Shown here: positions 7,927-17,103 of the stretch, one piece after another
How the letters are laid out: each line of letters begins with the position of its first letter
Position numbering within the stretch: the stretch's first letter is position 1
Origin: Tolypothrix sp. NIES-4075
Lineage (GTDB): Bacteria > Cyanobacteriota > Cyanobacteriia > Cyanobacteriales > Nostocaceae
Length of the DNA: 64,000 nucleotides
Direction: 5' to 3'
Assembly: GCF_002218085.1 (NCBI RefSeq)
Contig: NZ_BDUC01000003.1
Coordinates: forward strand, 26,314 to 90,313
The notes under the pieces: generated by a model
Database searches by the model: none
What the model saw: only the letters and a program-made list of their open reading frames with translations
What the model was told of the DNA's origin: nothing
Program-made: the position numbers and the translations under genes

Positions 7927-9786
7927 CTAATCACCAACAGAGGCGGGATGTTGTTGGCTCAAAACTTGGTAAGCATAGCTAAAATCGTCAGTGGTAATGC
8001 GAATTGCAGTTGGATCGCTCATCCCAGCAGAGCGATAGCGACGGATAGCTTCCACAGCAGAGCGATCGCCTAGCAATGCCAAATCTGCCCCGTTCCAACC
8101 TTCAGTTACTTCCGCCCAGTATGCTAAATTCACATCCTGCAATGGACGGTCTTGGTTGTGGACTTGCAGAATTGCCAAGCGGCTTTCTAAATTTGGTAAA
8201 TCCACTAATAATTGTAAATCTAACCGTCCGGCTCTGAGTATAGCTGAGTCTAGGGCATCAGGACGATTGGTGGCAGCAATCACCAGGATGGTAGCACAGG
8301 AGTGCAAACCGTCCAATTCTGTGAGCAATTGTCCCACGACGCGATCGCTCACTCCAGAATCGCCACTGTAACGCCCTCTGGCTGGTGCTAAAGTATCGAT
8401 TTCGTCGATAAATATAACGCAGGGGGCTGCTTGTCGCGCTTTAGCAAACAATTCCCGCACCGCTTGTTCGCTCGCACCCACCCACTTACTTAGTAATTCC
8501 GGACCGTTGACGCAGATAAAATTAGCTCTAGCTTGGGAAGCAACGGCTTTGGCTAACATAGTTTTGCCAGTTCCGGGTGGTCCCCAAAGTAAAATGCCTT
8601 TGGGTGGTCGCGCTTTTGTTTTTAGGTAAAGTTCTCGATGTAGCAGTGCGCCTTCTACCGATTCGCACAAAGTTTGTTTTATCTCCTCCAGCCCACCAAT
8701 TTCTGACCAAGCAACGTTGGGGGATTCTACTTCTACCGAACGCAAAACGGCGGGTTTTATTTCTTTAAGTGCTTGCAAAAAATCTGACTGCTGTAGCGTC
8801 ATCGTGTCGGGAATTTGAGCCTCAATTGAGGGGACTTGGCGGCGCAAGGCGCTGTAGGCAGCTTTTTGACAAACAGCTTTCAAGTCTGCACCCACAAATC
8901 CGACGGCTAAATCTGCGATCGCCTCTAAGTTTACCGTTTGCTCTAAAGGCATAGCGCCAGTGAGAATTTGCAATATCTCCAAGCGCCCCTGACGGTTTGG
9001 AACGCGAAATAGCACTTCCCGGTCAAATCTCCCAGGACGACGCAAGGCGGGGTCAAGATGGTCGGGGCGGTTTGTAGCAGCTACCACAATAACGCCTTTA
9101 GTTTGGGCAAAGCCGTCCATGAGGCTGAGGAGTTGTGCGACTAGCCGTTTTTCCACTTCCCCTTCTACTTTGCTGCGATCTGGGGCGAGGCTGTCGATTT
9201 CATCAATAAATATTATGCATGGGGCGCTTTTCGCAGCTTTATCAAAAAGTTCCCGCAGTCTTTGTTCGGCTTCTCCGTAGTGTTTGCCAATGACTTCTGG
9301 TCCGACTATGGCGATGTGGTTAACTCCCAGTTCTTCTGCAAGGGCGCGGGCGGTAAGAGTTTTGCCAGTACCGGGGGGACCAACCAATAGAACACCGCGT
9401 GTAGGTTCTAGTCCTAGTTTAGCAAGTAGGTCAGGACGTTTTAAAGGTATGGCAATTAGTTCTTTCAGTTCTTTAAGGACTTCCCCAAGTCCGCCCACAT
9501 CTTTTAACGAGTAATTCCCAGTTGTCTGATTTGGTTTGACTGGGTTTGAGGTTGTAGAACTTGAGTCACCAGAACTAGAACTAGACGGTTGTTGAGTGCG
9601 GAAGCTACTTGTGCCGACATGCACATTTACATAGCCAGGACGGGGAATAGCTCCTGAACGGGGTATACTGCTGAGGGGACGAGTTCGGAACTGCATATCT
9701 GCCTTGAGTTCTCCAGTTTCAATTTTTTCTTCCAAGGCTTTCGCAAGTTCTAATAACTGCTCAAAACCTTTGAATAGATCGCTCAT
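7927..9786 (-). CDS. CDC48-like ATPase with two AAA domains (left paralog)
   Basis: The 619-residue protein has two complete AAA domains. The first (about 95-320) has GPPGTGKT and CIIFIDEIDS. The second (about 355-590) has GPPGTGKT and CVIFIDEIDT, followed by AATNRPD sensor segments. The N-terminal 90 residues are a short helix (FEQLLELAKALEEKIE) plus a Ser/Thr-rich linker, not the double-psi barrel of true CDC48/p97, so adaptor use must differ. A close paralog is encoded at 24427, on the other side of the gas-vesicle core. It lies downstream of the ArsA-like and LamG-GvpF genes on the same strand, separated by 517 bases. A role as assembly or disassembly motor for gas-vesicle proteins is inference. 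Confidence 0.88.
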   Translation of the reverse strand: MSDLFKGFEQLLELAKALEEKIETGELKADMQFRTRPLSSIPRSGAIPRPGYVNVHVGTSSFRTQQPSSSSSGDSSSTTSNPVKPNQTTGNYSLKDVGGLGEVLKELKELIAIPLKRPDLLAKLGLEPTRGVLLVGPPGTGKTLTARALAEELGVNHIAIVGPEVIGKHYGEAEQRLRELFDKAAKSAPCIIFIDEIDSLAPDRSKVEGEVEKRLVAQLLSLMDGFAQTKGVIVVAATNRPDHLDPALRRPGRFDREVLFRVPNRQGRLEILQILTGAMPLEQTVNLEAIADLAVGFVGADLKAVCQKAAYSALRRQVPSIEAQIPDTMTLQQSDFLQALKEIKPAVLRSVEVESPNVAWSEIGGLEEIKQTLCESVEGALLHRELYLKTKARPPKGILLWGPPGTGKTMLAKAVASQARANFICVNGPELLSKWVGASEQAVRELFAKARQAAPCVIFIDEIDTLAPARGRYSGDSGVSDRVVGQLLTELDGLHSCATILVIAATNRPDALDSAILRAGRLDLQLLVDLPNLESRLAILQVHNQDRPLQDVNLAYWAEVTEGWNGADLALLGDRSAVEAIRRYRSAGMSDPTAIRITTDDFSYAYQVLSQQHPASVGD

Positions 9787-10303
9787 CCAATTTCTCCCTC
9801 TTTTTTGCAGTTACATTCCTACTAGCCAACCCAATCCTGTTATAGTACGGGCTTTCTAAGTTGTCGCCATCTGTCGCCATCTTACTAAAGAAGCGAACAA
9901 TTTCCTACATCAATTAGGGAGTTCTGAGTTAAATTTAATGATTTTTCTCTGAACATCCCTTATTCCACAGGCTGAACTACTCAACGTGATGCCTCTACGT
10001 CACAAGATGTAAAGTTTTCTTCAATAATCCTACTATTTCTGTAAGTAAGTCGGCACGATAAAACCAATATATGTTGAGTTTTGTAAAAACTGTGGAATAA
10101 GGCATTTCTAAACTATTTGCTTATTTTACATTTTGTTACATAGGTTGATTTTTTTACGCTGACTTACATAGTTGTAGATGAATAATTTGAGGAACTTGTG
10201 AGGTCTGTATGAAGCGGAAGAAAGTTTTAGCTAACTTTACTTTTCGTTACATACTTCTGTTTATTTGCGCCTTTCTAGTTACCAATTTTGTACAACTGGT
10301 TAG
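9787..10303. other. Intergenic, no gene seen
   Basis: I see no coding frame with recognisable composition in these 517 bases. The region is AT-rich, with a direct repeat GTCGCCATCT near 9865-9880 and GTTACAT motifs near 10133 and 10246. It may hold the promoter of the AAA gene at 7927-9786. Confidence 0.5.
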
Positions 10304-12184
10304 TTAAAATAGGAGATTTGCTGCCCCTTTAATTCGGTCTAGCGGTTCCACAGAACGAGGTAAAATTGGTAAGCGAATAATAGTTTGCTCAACAAATAAA
10401 CTATTATCAAGTGAACTATCTTGACTATAGCGGTTATGCACTATATAACGCTGTGGAACTCTCATGTTTTGCAAAGACTGAGTTAACCGCACTTGTTCGG
10501 CAATAATTGCAGCTTGAGCTTGGATGACACTAATAAATTCAGTATGGTGGGGGTCTTTTAATTTCTTCTGCGCTTGTACAACTTGTTGTCGTAAATTCCG
10601 CAGCCTTCCCATAAAATCTACTCTACCTAAAACATTTTGATACTTCATCCACAGTTTGAATATCCAGGCTAGCCAATCTGCCAATGCAGATGGCATTTCC
10701 AGAAAGCGCAGAAGATGACCGGTAGGGGCAGTATCCAGGATAATTAAATCTTGCTGTTTGCGCTCTAATAAATCCATCACTGCGATCAAAGACAGCATTT
10801 CATCAATACCAGGTAAAGCTTGGGCTACAATTTGTCGCCATGCTTGGGGAGTGTAAGCGATTTTTACAGCTTTTGCTTCAGGTCCTTCACCGCTCATCAT
10901 TTCGGCTAATTCCCAGAGATAGTCATTTCGGAACTGTTTTAATACTATCTCGGCATCGATTTCTTGACCGCTTAAATTGGCAGTTATCTGAGTGGGTTCG
11001 TGTTTTAATTTTGCCCCAAAAGCATCTCCCAAAGAATGGGCAGGGTCGATGGAAATAAGGCGAATATTTTTATCAGGATAACGACTTGCTAACGCCCACC
11101 CTATAGCTGCTGCTACTGTCGTTTTTCCAACTCCTCCTTTGCCGCCAACAAGGATAAGTTGCCGTCCTTCTGCGATAAAATCGCTGAAACTGGGTAGGAC
11201 TTTAGCAGACCATTGTATAAGTGGTGGTGGAGCAATTGCAACTGTATCAATTTTTTTAATTTGGTTAATAATATTATCTAACGCTGCACTGCCAAGGGGT
11301 TCTGATGCTTGTTGCGGGACAATAAAAACAGCTTGGTTTCCTGGTAGTTTTACGAATTTATCTAGTAATTTTTGTTGTTCGCTATAGCGGTCTAAATCTG
11401 TGTTGGCATCTGTTAAAATTCGGTTAATGAATAAGCCTCTGCTGGGAATTTCTAATACTTGCAAGCTTTCTAGAAATCGTTCTGTTTCCAAGAGGCTCAT
11501 AGGTTCGGCGATCGCCACCACCAAACAAGCGCTTATATCTTGATTTTGCAGCAGGTGTCTGCCTTCTGCTAATTCAGCTTTCATCTTGAGTAAAAAGTCA
11601 TCGACTTTATCGGCGGTATAACTTCGCTTAAAAGTTTGGCTAATAACCCGATGTTTTTCTTGAAATAATTCTAAAGAATTTAAAACTATATCTAAAAAAT
11701 CTTTGATTCCCAATAAGTTTAACGTGTGACCGGAAGGAGCCATATCTACTACTACGCGGTCTACCACTTTTTCTGTCAGCAAGCGTTGAATTTCCAACAG
11801 ACCCATAATTTCATCTAAACCGGGCCAGTCTAAATCCCAAACAGGTGTTAAATCTTCGCCCTCAACAAAACTTCCTCGCTCAACTAATACTTCTAAAAAC
11901 TTGCCGTATTTTGCCTTAAATTCTAGGAGTAATTCTTTAGCATCTAACGCCCGAACGCTCAAGTTAGGTAAATCAGGTAAGGGTAAGGCGTTGTCTTGCA
12001 CTTTTATTTGTAATACATCGCCTAAAGAATGTGCCGGATCTGTAGATATTAACAGTATTTGTTCGTTGGGAAATAATCTCGCCCAGCGCCGAGCAAAACC
12101 GCAGGCAATGGTAGTTTTTCCTACTCCACCTTTACCACTAAACATTGCTAGGTGAAGCGAGTCGTACTTTACCATATCATCCAT
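10304..12184 (-). CDS. Tandem ArsA/Get3-like ATPase
   Basis: The 626-residue protein contains two copies of the ArsA/Get3 P-loop unit. The first has FSGKGGVGKTT, the switch motif STDPAHSLGD and VVVDMAPSGHTLNLLG. The second, from about residue 345, has VGGKGGVGKTT, SIDPAHSLGD and IILDTAPTGHLLRFLE. Both deviant Walker A motifs are intact. ArsA-type tandem ATPases energise arsenite pumps, and Get3 relatives handle hydrophobic client proteins. No arsenite pump is nearby, and similar ATPases occur near gas-vesicle genes in cyanobacteria to my recollection, so handling of very hydrophobic gas-vesicle proteins is a reasonable inference. The start at 12184 has a strong AGGAGGTG. It follows the LamG-GvpF gene by 50 bases. 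Confidence 0.87.
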   Translation of the reverse strand: MDDMVKYDSLHLAMFSGKGGVGKTTIACGFARRWARLFPNEQILLISTDPAHSLGDVLQIKVQDNALPLPDLPNLSVRALDAKELLLEFKAKYGKFLEVLVERGSFVEGEDLTPVWDLDWPGLDEIMGLLEIQRLLTEKVVDRVVVDMAPSGHTLNLLGIKDFLDIVLNSLELFQEKHRVISQTFKRSYTADKVDDFLLKMKAELAEGRHLLQNQDISACLVVAIAEPMSLLETERFLESLQVLEIPSRGLFINRILTDANTDLDRYSEQQKLLDKFVKLPGNQAVFIVPQQASEPLGSAALDNIINQIKKIDTVAIAPPPLIQWSAKVLPSFSDFIAEGRQLILVGGKGGVGKTTVAAAIGWALASRYPDKNIRLISIDPAHSLGDAFGAKLKHEPTQITANLSGQEIDAEIVLKQFRNDYLWELAEMMSGEGPEAKAVKIAYTPQAWRQIVAQALPGIDEMLSLIAVMDLLERKQQDLIILDTAPTGHLLRFLEMPSALADWLAWIFKLWMKYQNVLGRVDFMGRLRNLRQQVVQAQKKLKDPHHTEFISVIQAQAAIIAEQVRLTQSLQNMRVPQRYIVHNRYSQDSSLDNSLFVEQTIIRLPILPRSVEPLDRIKGAANLLF

Positions 12185-12233
12185 CTCTACACCTCCTGAT
12201 ATTTTTTATATTGAAAAATTCCAGATATAACTT

Positions 12234-14618
12234 TTAGATAAAATGGTAAGGAGGTAAGGCGAGTCCTAACTGTAATTCCCAACGAGAACACGCTTTTTGC
12301 CAAGCTAGAAATTGTTCTGCAAGTAAAGGTTCGTCTTGGCGACTGACTAAAAGATAAATCCGCGCTTCTTCACCCTGCTGTTGAACAACAATTGCCGACT
12401 CATATATCTGGGTTATCAGATGAACTGCATTTTCCCATTCCGCAGTTTGAGCTATTTGAAACTCTTGCTGTGTTTGATAACGTTGTTTCTTTGCTAAAAA
12501 ATACTGTTTTCCTCCTGATTCAGGCTTTATAACTGGTTCATCTATTCGGGGAATAAACTTCAAGATATATTCGGCTTTGCCATTTAGTTGGCGTAGCTTT
12601 TCTAGATATTTCTCAGCGTGGGATTCTAGATGAGTCAGTAAGCTTTCTTTTGAGGCAAAGGAAGTGCCGAACCGCAAGGGTAAAATTGTAGTTTGGCGAA
12701 ATAGTTCGCAAATGACTTGATCGTGCGACAAAACTGCTTGGATTAATCGTTCGTCATCGTTTTGCAATGATTCTAAAGACACTTCTGGTTCCACCAAAGC
12801 TGAAACGCCAGCATGACTTATAAAAAGTACGCGATCGCTAATGCCGACAGGTAACTCCAAAACGGTGGCTGGTGTCTCTAGAAAAGCGTAAATGTAAAAG
12901 TTAGACAGTTCCGCGCTTAGTCGCAAAGGTAAAAGTTTTTTATCAATTGGCACTTCAACTTGTTTCCAGGTTGCTCCAGTTATCTGACCGTGATTGGCGT
13001 TTTTGGTTTTGTCAGAGACTGTATCACCATTACCTTCATTCAAGGGCCAGTAGCCCACTAATCCGGGTTCGTTGCCCACGAGACGACGCGACATATCGGC
13101 TTGGATTTCCGCCTGGGAACGACCTGAATTCCAAATACGGAATTCAGCTATTTGCCCTTTAAAGAAATTCCGCTCCCCTCCCACTGCCCCTCGACTTAAG
13201 TAGAGCGGTGAATTGTTCTGAGTTGTTCCTATGGTTGTGTCATTTGCGCTTGCCATTTCGACACCATCCACATACAAGTACAGTTGCGAACTTTGCTTAA
13301 CAAACGCAACGTGATGAAACTGTTGATCGTTAATCGGTTCCAAACAGGAGACTGCTGGATTCTTTTTCTCATCATCATACCGAGACGCATAGAGGCGACA
13401 ATTCTTACTGCTGTATCGGATAGCGTATGGAAATGGGGTTCCTACCCATTTTTCGAGGACATTGATATCGAATATTTTTTTGCTCTTAGTTTCCTCCATA
13501 GGGTCTGGCTTCAGCCAAACTTCGATCGCAAAATCTTGCGCTTTGGCAAAGTCTAAAGTAGGTGAATATGGGATTTCTACATAATCATCTTGCCCGTCAA
13601 ACATCAATACTGGCTGTAAAGATTTCTCTGGCTCTTTAGTGGGCGATTCTTCAAAAAAGGACTCAGGAGGAGTTGTAGCAGGAGGCTTCACAGGTGCTTC
13701 TGGTTGCTTTGCCTCTAAAGGTGGAGTCGGGGTTAGTGGAGTGATAGGTACTTCTGGTTGCTTTGCCTCTAAAGGTGGAGTCGGGGTTAGTGGAGTGATA
13801 GGTGCTTCTGGTTGCTTTGCCTCTAAAGGTGGAATCGGGGTTAGTGGAGTGATAGGTACTTCTGGTTGCTTTACCTCTAAAGGTGGAGTAGAAGTGCGTG
13901 AAGTGATAGGTACTTCTGGTTGCTTTACCTCTAAAGGTGGAATCGGGGTTAGTAGAGTGATAGGTACTTCTGGTTGCTTTACCTCTAAAGGTGGAATAGA
14001 AGTGGGTGAAGTGGGTTCGGCAGTTTCAGGCGATCGCTCAATAGTAAGAGTTTGAATTTCAACTGAAGAAAGCGCTTTTGCCCAAATCCGCACTTTAGTA
14101 ATACTGCCGTGAAAGAAACACGAACTTGCTCCGGCTTCGGTTGCTCCTGCGCCCACATGCAATGGATGGCGATCGTTTGGTTTAAACTGAATTCCTGTGT
14201 ATTGCCCCACTGCTTGACCATTAATATAGAAAGCCATTGTTTGGGATAGTGAGTCATAGGTTCCTGCTAAATGAGTCCAGATGTCTTCTTTAGCTTTCGA
14301 GCCTGTAAGAATAATCCAAGGAATTCCTATCTGACCGCTACCGAGCCAAAACTGCCACTGTTGTGCGGCGTTCACACAGAAGACGTACCCCCGACGCCCA
14401 AGGCTTGCAGAACCACTGACGGAAGTCAAAATCGCTCGATAGCCTCTACCGCCCTGAAACTGAACCGACATCTCGACCGTAAAGCTAGTGGGATTGATAT
14501 CTGCTGCGTAGGGAATATCAATCTGATCCCTAGTGCCATTGAAGTAGGGAGTTGCCGAGGCAGGATAACCAAGGTCAATATCTTTTGGTTGTCCGGCAAC
14601 AGTTTCTTGCTGTTTCAT
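12234..14618 (-). CDS. LamG-LamG-GvpF/L fusion protein
   Basis: The 794-residue product is a mosaic. A first LamG/concanavalin-like domain (about 15-195) carries NPTSFTVEMSVQF, WTHLAGTYD and ITKVRIWAKALS. Six 18-residue proline-rich repeats (PPLEVKQPEVPIT type, about 200-320) form a linker. A second LamG domain (about 335-520) has FAIEVWLKP and IAEFRIWNSGRSQAEI. The C-terminal 240 residues are a GvpF/GvpL domain (FYIYAFLE, TILPLRFGTSF, EYILKFIPRI, ARIYLLVSRQD). The ATG at 14618 was chosen because GAGGAGTGAG lies six bases before it; an upstream TTG at 14639 is weaker. GvpF/L proteins bind GvpA during vesicle initiation. There is no signal peptide, so the LamG domains are probably cytoplasmic, which is unusual. 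Confidence 0.88.
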   Translation of the reverse strand: MKQQETVAGQPKDIDLGYPASATPYFNGTRDQIDIPYAADINPTSFTVEMSVQFQGGRGYRAILTSVSGSASLGRRGYVFCVNAAQQWQFWLGSGQIGIPWIILTGSKAKEDIWTHLAGTYDSLSQTMAFYINGQAVGQYTGIQFKPNDRHPLHVGAGATEAGASSCFFHGSITKVRIWAKALSSVEIQTLTIERSPETAEPTSPTSIPPLEVKQPEVPITLLTPIPPLEVKQPEVPITSRTSTPPLEVKQPEVPITPLTPIPPLEAKQPEAPITPLTPTPPLEAKQPEVPITPLTPTPPLEAKQPEAPVKPPATTPPESFFEESPTKEPEKSLQPVLMFDGQDDYVEIPYSPTLDFAKAQDFAIEVWLKPDPMEETKSKKIFDINVLEKWVGTPFPYAIRYSSKNCRLYASRYDDEKKNPAVSCLEPINDQQFHHVAFVKQSSQLYLYVDGVEMASANDTTIGTTQNNSPLYLSRGAVGGERNFFKGQIAEFRIWNSGRSQAEIQADMSRRLVGNEPGLVGYWPLNEGNGDTVSDKTKNANHGQITGATWKQVEVPIDKKLLPLRLSAELSNFYIYAFLETPATVLELPVGISDRVLFISHAGVSALVEPEVSLESLQNDDERLIQAVLSHDQVICELFRQTTILPLRFGTSFASKESLLTHLESHAEKYLEKLRQLNGKAEYILKFIPRIDEPVIKPESGGKQYFLAKKQRYQTQQEFQIAQTAEWENAVHLITQIYESAIVVQQQGEEARIYLLVSRQDEPLLAEQFLAWQKACSRWELQLGLALPPYHFI
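13681..14005 (-). repeat. Six 54-bp tandem repeats coding a Pro-rich linker
   Basis: The segment inside the LamG-GvpF gene consists of six near-identical 54-bp units, each coding 18 residues around PPLEVKQPEVPIT. Variation is mostly single substitutions, implying recent expansion. Long antisense frames here are artefacts of the repeat. Confidence 0.85.
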
Positions 14619-14749
14619 TGATCGCTCACTCCTCTTCAACGGCTTTCTATGAGAGGTTTTACTAAAAATTTTGCCCAGCTTTAGTAATAGTATTTACGAA
14701 CGCTGATTGCTAATTATAGTATTATTTATACGTTACTTATAAAGTATAT

Positions 14750-15097
14750 ATGAAAAACATTCCCCCGCGCCGCACAATTCAGCCTAAAATCAGCACCATC
14801 CATCGTCAGAAAAGTGAAGCTGCTGAACAATTAGATTTGTATAAAATGGTAACGAAACGACAGCGTATCCAGCAAGAATTGCAGTTTATGGAACAGCGTC
14901 TTCAGCTATTGAGACAACAATTGGGCATTCTCGATAGCCAAATAGAGAATACAGAAAAAAATATTCAGAGCTTGCGTCAATCACCTCCTAGTTCTTCTCA
15001 AAGTGCAAACAATAATACTTCTTCTCCTCAAAATACGACCAATCCTAATAAGAGTGTTAAGTCGAGTTCTTTCCAAACTTTCTATCTGGAATATTAA
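14750..15097 (+). CDS. gvpV: GvpV-like gas-vesicle accessory protein
   Basis: The 115-residue protein starts with a basic, proline-containing segment (NIPPRRTIQPKIS), then HRQKSEAAEQLDLYKMVTKR and a coiled coil rich in Gln and Leu (residues about 40-80). It ends in a Ser/Asn-rich tail. This order matches GvpV of cyanobacterial gas-vesicle clusters as I remember it. The function of GvpV is poorly known; it is thought to be an accessory factor for assembly. It is convergent with gvpG and divergent from the LamG-GvpF gene. Confidence 0.55.
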   Translation: MKNIPPRRTIQPKISTIHRQKSEAAEQLDLYKMVTKRQRIQQELQFMEQRLQLLRQQLGILDSQIENTEKNIQSLRQSPPSSSQSANNNTSSPQNTTNPNKSVKSSSFQTFYLEY

Positions 15098-15116
15098 TTT
15101 CTGACTTCTGACTTTT

Positions 15117-15143
15117 GTACAAACGCCCTTAAAGCGTTTGTAC
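15117..15143. terminator. Hairpin between gvpV-like gene and gvpG
   Basis: A perfect 10-bp stem, GTACAAACGC with GCGTTTGTAC around a seven-base loop, sits in the 49 bases between the two convergent stops. It could terminate either transcript, although no long T-run follows. Confidence 0.45.
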
Positions 15144-15146
15144 CTC

Positions 15147-15392
15147 TCATCCAGATTCTTCTGCTGCTTCTTCAAAGGCTTGAATTTTCAACAAAAGTTC
15201 TTCTTCTTGAATTTCAAAGTCCTCTTCTGAAATCTCACCTATATCAAAGGCTAACTGTAAAGTTAATAACTGTTTTTGCAAATTTTGTGCATCATCTAAT
15301 TCAGCATTAGCACGCTCTAGAAGTTGCTCTCCTATCCAAATGATTCCACCAAGGGGTCCGGAAACAGGAAAAGTTAATAAATCCAGAAACAT
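15147..15392 (-). CDS. gvpG: Gas-vesicle protein GvpG
   Basis: This protein of 81 residues begins MFLDLLTFPVSGPLGGIIWIGEQL, the diagnostic N-terminus of GvpG, and continues as a helical, Glu-rich coiled coil (LQLAFDIGEISEEDFEIQEEELL). GvpG is a minor factor needed for gas-vesicle nucleation and interacts with GvpF/L-type proteins. It is the last gene of the minus-strand run gvpJ-K-F-G and starts 14 bases after gvpF ends. Length is normal. Confidence 0.9.
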   Translation of the reverse strand: MFLDLLTFPVSGPLGGIIWIGEQLLERANAELDDAQNLQKQLLTLQLAFDIGEISEEDFEIQEEELLLKIQAFEEAAEESG

Positions 15393-15406
15393 AATATTAG
15401 CTTTCT

Positions 15407-16141
15407 TTAAGAAAGCTGGGCAAATGTATAAGGAGCCGTAAAATTGTTGTAGCGAATTCGCAGGCGATCGGCAAATTTATGGTCGATTGCTTCTACTTTT
15501 TCGCTAAAGTTAGATTCACTTTCCCAAGGAATCAAATAAGCCGCATTATAAATCATCTCTTCCGTCATTGTATCGCTTTCCACAAATTCAAGAGCTAAAG
15601 CGTTCAATTCAGAACGGAAAACATCAATGACTGTTTGCTTGCGAACTTGCAATCCATTTTCAATCAGCTTGCCAATTTCGATGATTTCCGACCTACTTAA
15701 AGCTTTACCTTCCATCGCATCGCGCTTTTTTTTCAAGCTGACATTTGACTCTAATAACCCCTGAATCTCCGATTGGCTATTCCAAAATACCTTGACGCTC
15801 ACTTCTCTGCGTCCTTCCAATTTTTGAAATAACTCTTCCAGTTTTTCTTTATGGGGACGAGTCAATTGATCGGTGACTGTTTCCCAGGTTTTGACTACCA
15901 ATCCAAAGCGAAGAGGTAGTAAAGTACGGAACCCCTCACTCATCGCCAGTTCCAAAACTTTTTCGTGGCACAATAAATTGCGTCGGGAAGTAAGATATTT
16001 TTCTTTTTTAGCCTCTGAGTATAAAAAGTTGAACCCGTCAACACTATAGCTCTGAACTGGTTGTTGATCTAGTCCTTCGAGGACTACTTTTTCCGAAATA
16101 GGTGCGGGTAAAATGCCGTAAAGATAAAGACCATTATTCAT
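15407..16141 (-). CDS. gvpF: Gas-vesicle protein GvpF/GvpL
   Basis: The 244-residue product shows the GvpL/GvpF family pattern: GLYLYGILPAP at the N-terminus, FRTLLPLRFGLVV in the middle, VSVKVFWN, and a C-terminal YNAAYLIPWESE...RIRYNNFTAPYTFA. The family has two alpha/beta domains and binds the shell protein GvpA before or during assembly. F and L cannot be separated here; gvpF is used because of the J-K-F-G gene order. A second GvpF/L domain is fused to LamG domains at 12234. Confidence 0.9.
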   Translation of the reverse strand: MNNGLYLYGILPAPISEKVVLEGLDQQPVQSYSVDGFNFLYSEAKKEKYLTSRRNLLCHEKVLELAMSEGFRTLLPLRFGLVVKTWETVTDQLTRPHKEKLEELFQKLEGRREVSVKVFWNSQSEIQGLLESNVSLKKKRDAMEGKALSRSEIIEIGKLIENGLQVRKQTVIDVFRSELNALALEFVESDTMTEEMIYNAAYLIPWESESNFSEKVEAIDHKFADRLRIRYNNFTAPYTFAQLS

Positions 16142-16164
16142 AATTTTTTTAAATAAAAGAACAT

Positions 16165-16635
16165 TTATATCGGTTTTGATGTTAAAATCACCCGTAGCTT
16201 TGCGTGAATCAAATTCAGGTTACCCAAGCCTAAATCAACATCACCATGCACCACAATTCCAACACTTAAAAGTCTGTCTAGCAGTTCCAAGATAGAAGGA
16301 CTGTTGCTAATTTCCCCCGGATAGTAAGTTCCAGGCGATGGTAAAAGAGTGCCGAATTCTCCCAGATTGACATTCAAGTCTGCTGGATCGAGTTCAAAAA
16401 TCTCGCACAACTGCAACACTTGTTCTTCTAGCTTTTGGAGACTTTCTGCTGCTCTATCTAACTCTGTTTCGCTAAGAATGTGTTGTTCCATACGGCGAAT
16501 GACTTGCGCTTCCATGAGCTGACGAAGCAATTCCACCACTGTTAATAGTAAAGAAGCCAGTCCCGCCTTACTGTTCAATTGTTTAGGGGTACTTGCTATC
16601 TCAGGATTTTCAGAGGGTGTGCCAAGTAATGCCAT
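16165..16635 (-). CDS. gvpK: Gas-vesicle protein GvpK with GvpA/J-like C-terminus
   Basis: Residues about 22-100 are the GvpK helical domain (GLASLLLTVVELLRQLMEAQVIRRME, ADLNVNLGEFGTLLP). Residues about 112-156 repeat the GvpA/J shell motif (ILELLDRLLSVGIVVHGDVDLGLGNLNLIHAKLRVIL). This bipartite form is normal for cyanobacterial GvpK as I recall it, so it is not a new fusion. GvpK is needed for vesicle assembly. It lies 12 bases after gvpJ in the same run. Confidence 0.9.
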   Translation of the reverse strand: MALLGTPSENPEIASTPKQLNSKAGLASLLLTVVELLRQLMEAQVIRRMEQHILSETELDRAAESLQKLEEQVLQLCEIFELDPADLNVNLGEFGTLLPSPGTYYPGEISNSPSILELLDRLLSVGIVVHGDVDLGLGNLNLIHAKLRVILTSKPI

Positions 16636-16647
16636 AATGCCAATTTT

Positions 16648-17103
16648 TTAGGTTTCATCTGCTGGGTTAGTGTCCTTCTCAGTAGAGGGAGACTTTTTCG
16701 GCATAGAATAAGGATTTTTTGACTGCTCAGTTGCACCAAATTCTATTTGACTGGTAGCTAAAGCTTTGAGCGATCGCATTTCTGCTTCTATACTTTGCAA
16801 CCGTTCCTGAAGTTGGCGATTTTCGTCAATTAACGTCTGCGCCTTACTGCTGAGATAGGGGTCATTTTCCCACCAATTTATTCCCATCTCCCGCGCTTTA
16901 TCCACTGAGGAAATCAACAAACGAATTCGGATATGCAAAAGTTCGGTGGAGGCGACAGAAACAGAGATATCACCTGCAATCACAATTCCCTTATCCAAAA
17001 CTCGTTCGAGAATATCCGCCAAAGTTGAGCCTTGGGTAGATGTTGCAATTGCTCGACTAGCGTTGGATTGAGAACTTTTCGGCAGGATAGGCGTAGAAGT
17101 CAC
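16648..17103 (-). CDS. gvpJ: Gas-vesicle protein GvpJ
   Basis: The 151-residue protein has a GvpA-like core at residues about 25-75 (LADILERVLDKGIVIAGDISVSVASTELLHIRIRLLISSVDKARE). A coiled-coil segment and a polar Lys/Ser/Thr-rich tail follow. The core plus extension distinguishes GvpJ, a minor tip or cone-forming component, from the 70-residue shell protein GvpA. It is the first gene of the minus-strand gvp run and is divergent from gvpA. Confidence 0.88.
   Translation of the reverse strand: MTSTPILPKSSQSNASRAIATSTQGSTLADILERVLDKGIVIAGDISVSVASTELLHIRIRLLISSVDKAREMGINWWENDPYLSSKAQTLIDENRQLQERLQSIEAEMRSLKALATSQIEFGATEQSKNPYSMPKKSPSTEKDTNPADET

Noticed and set aside
13639..14055. Antisense frame over the Pro-rich repeats
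   Set aside because: Pure shadow of the repeat in the LamG-GvpF gene.
16165..16635. New GvpK-GvpA fusion
   Set aside because: Cyanobacterial GvpK normally has a GvpA/J-like C-terminal segment, so this is standard.
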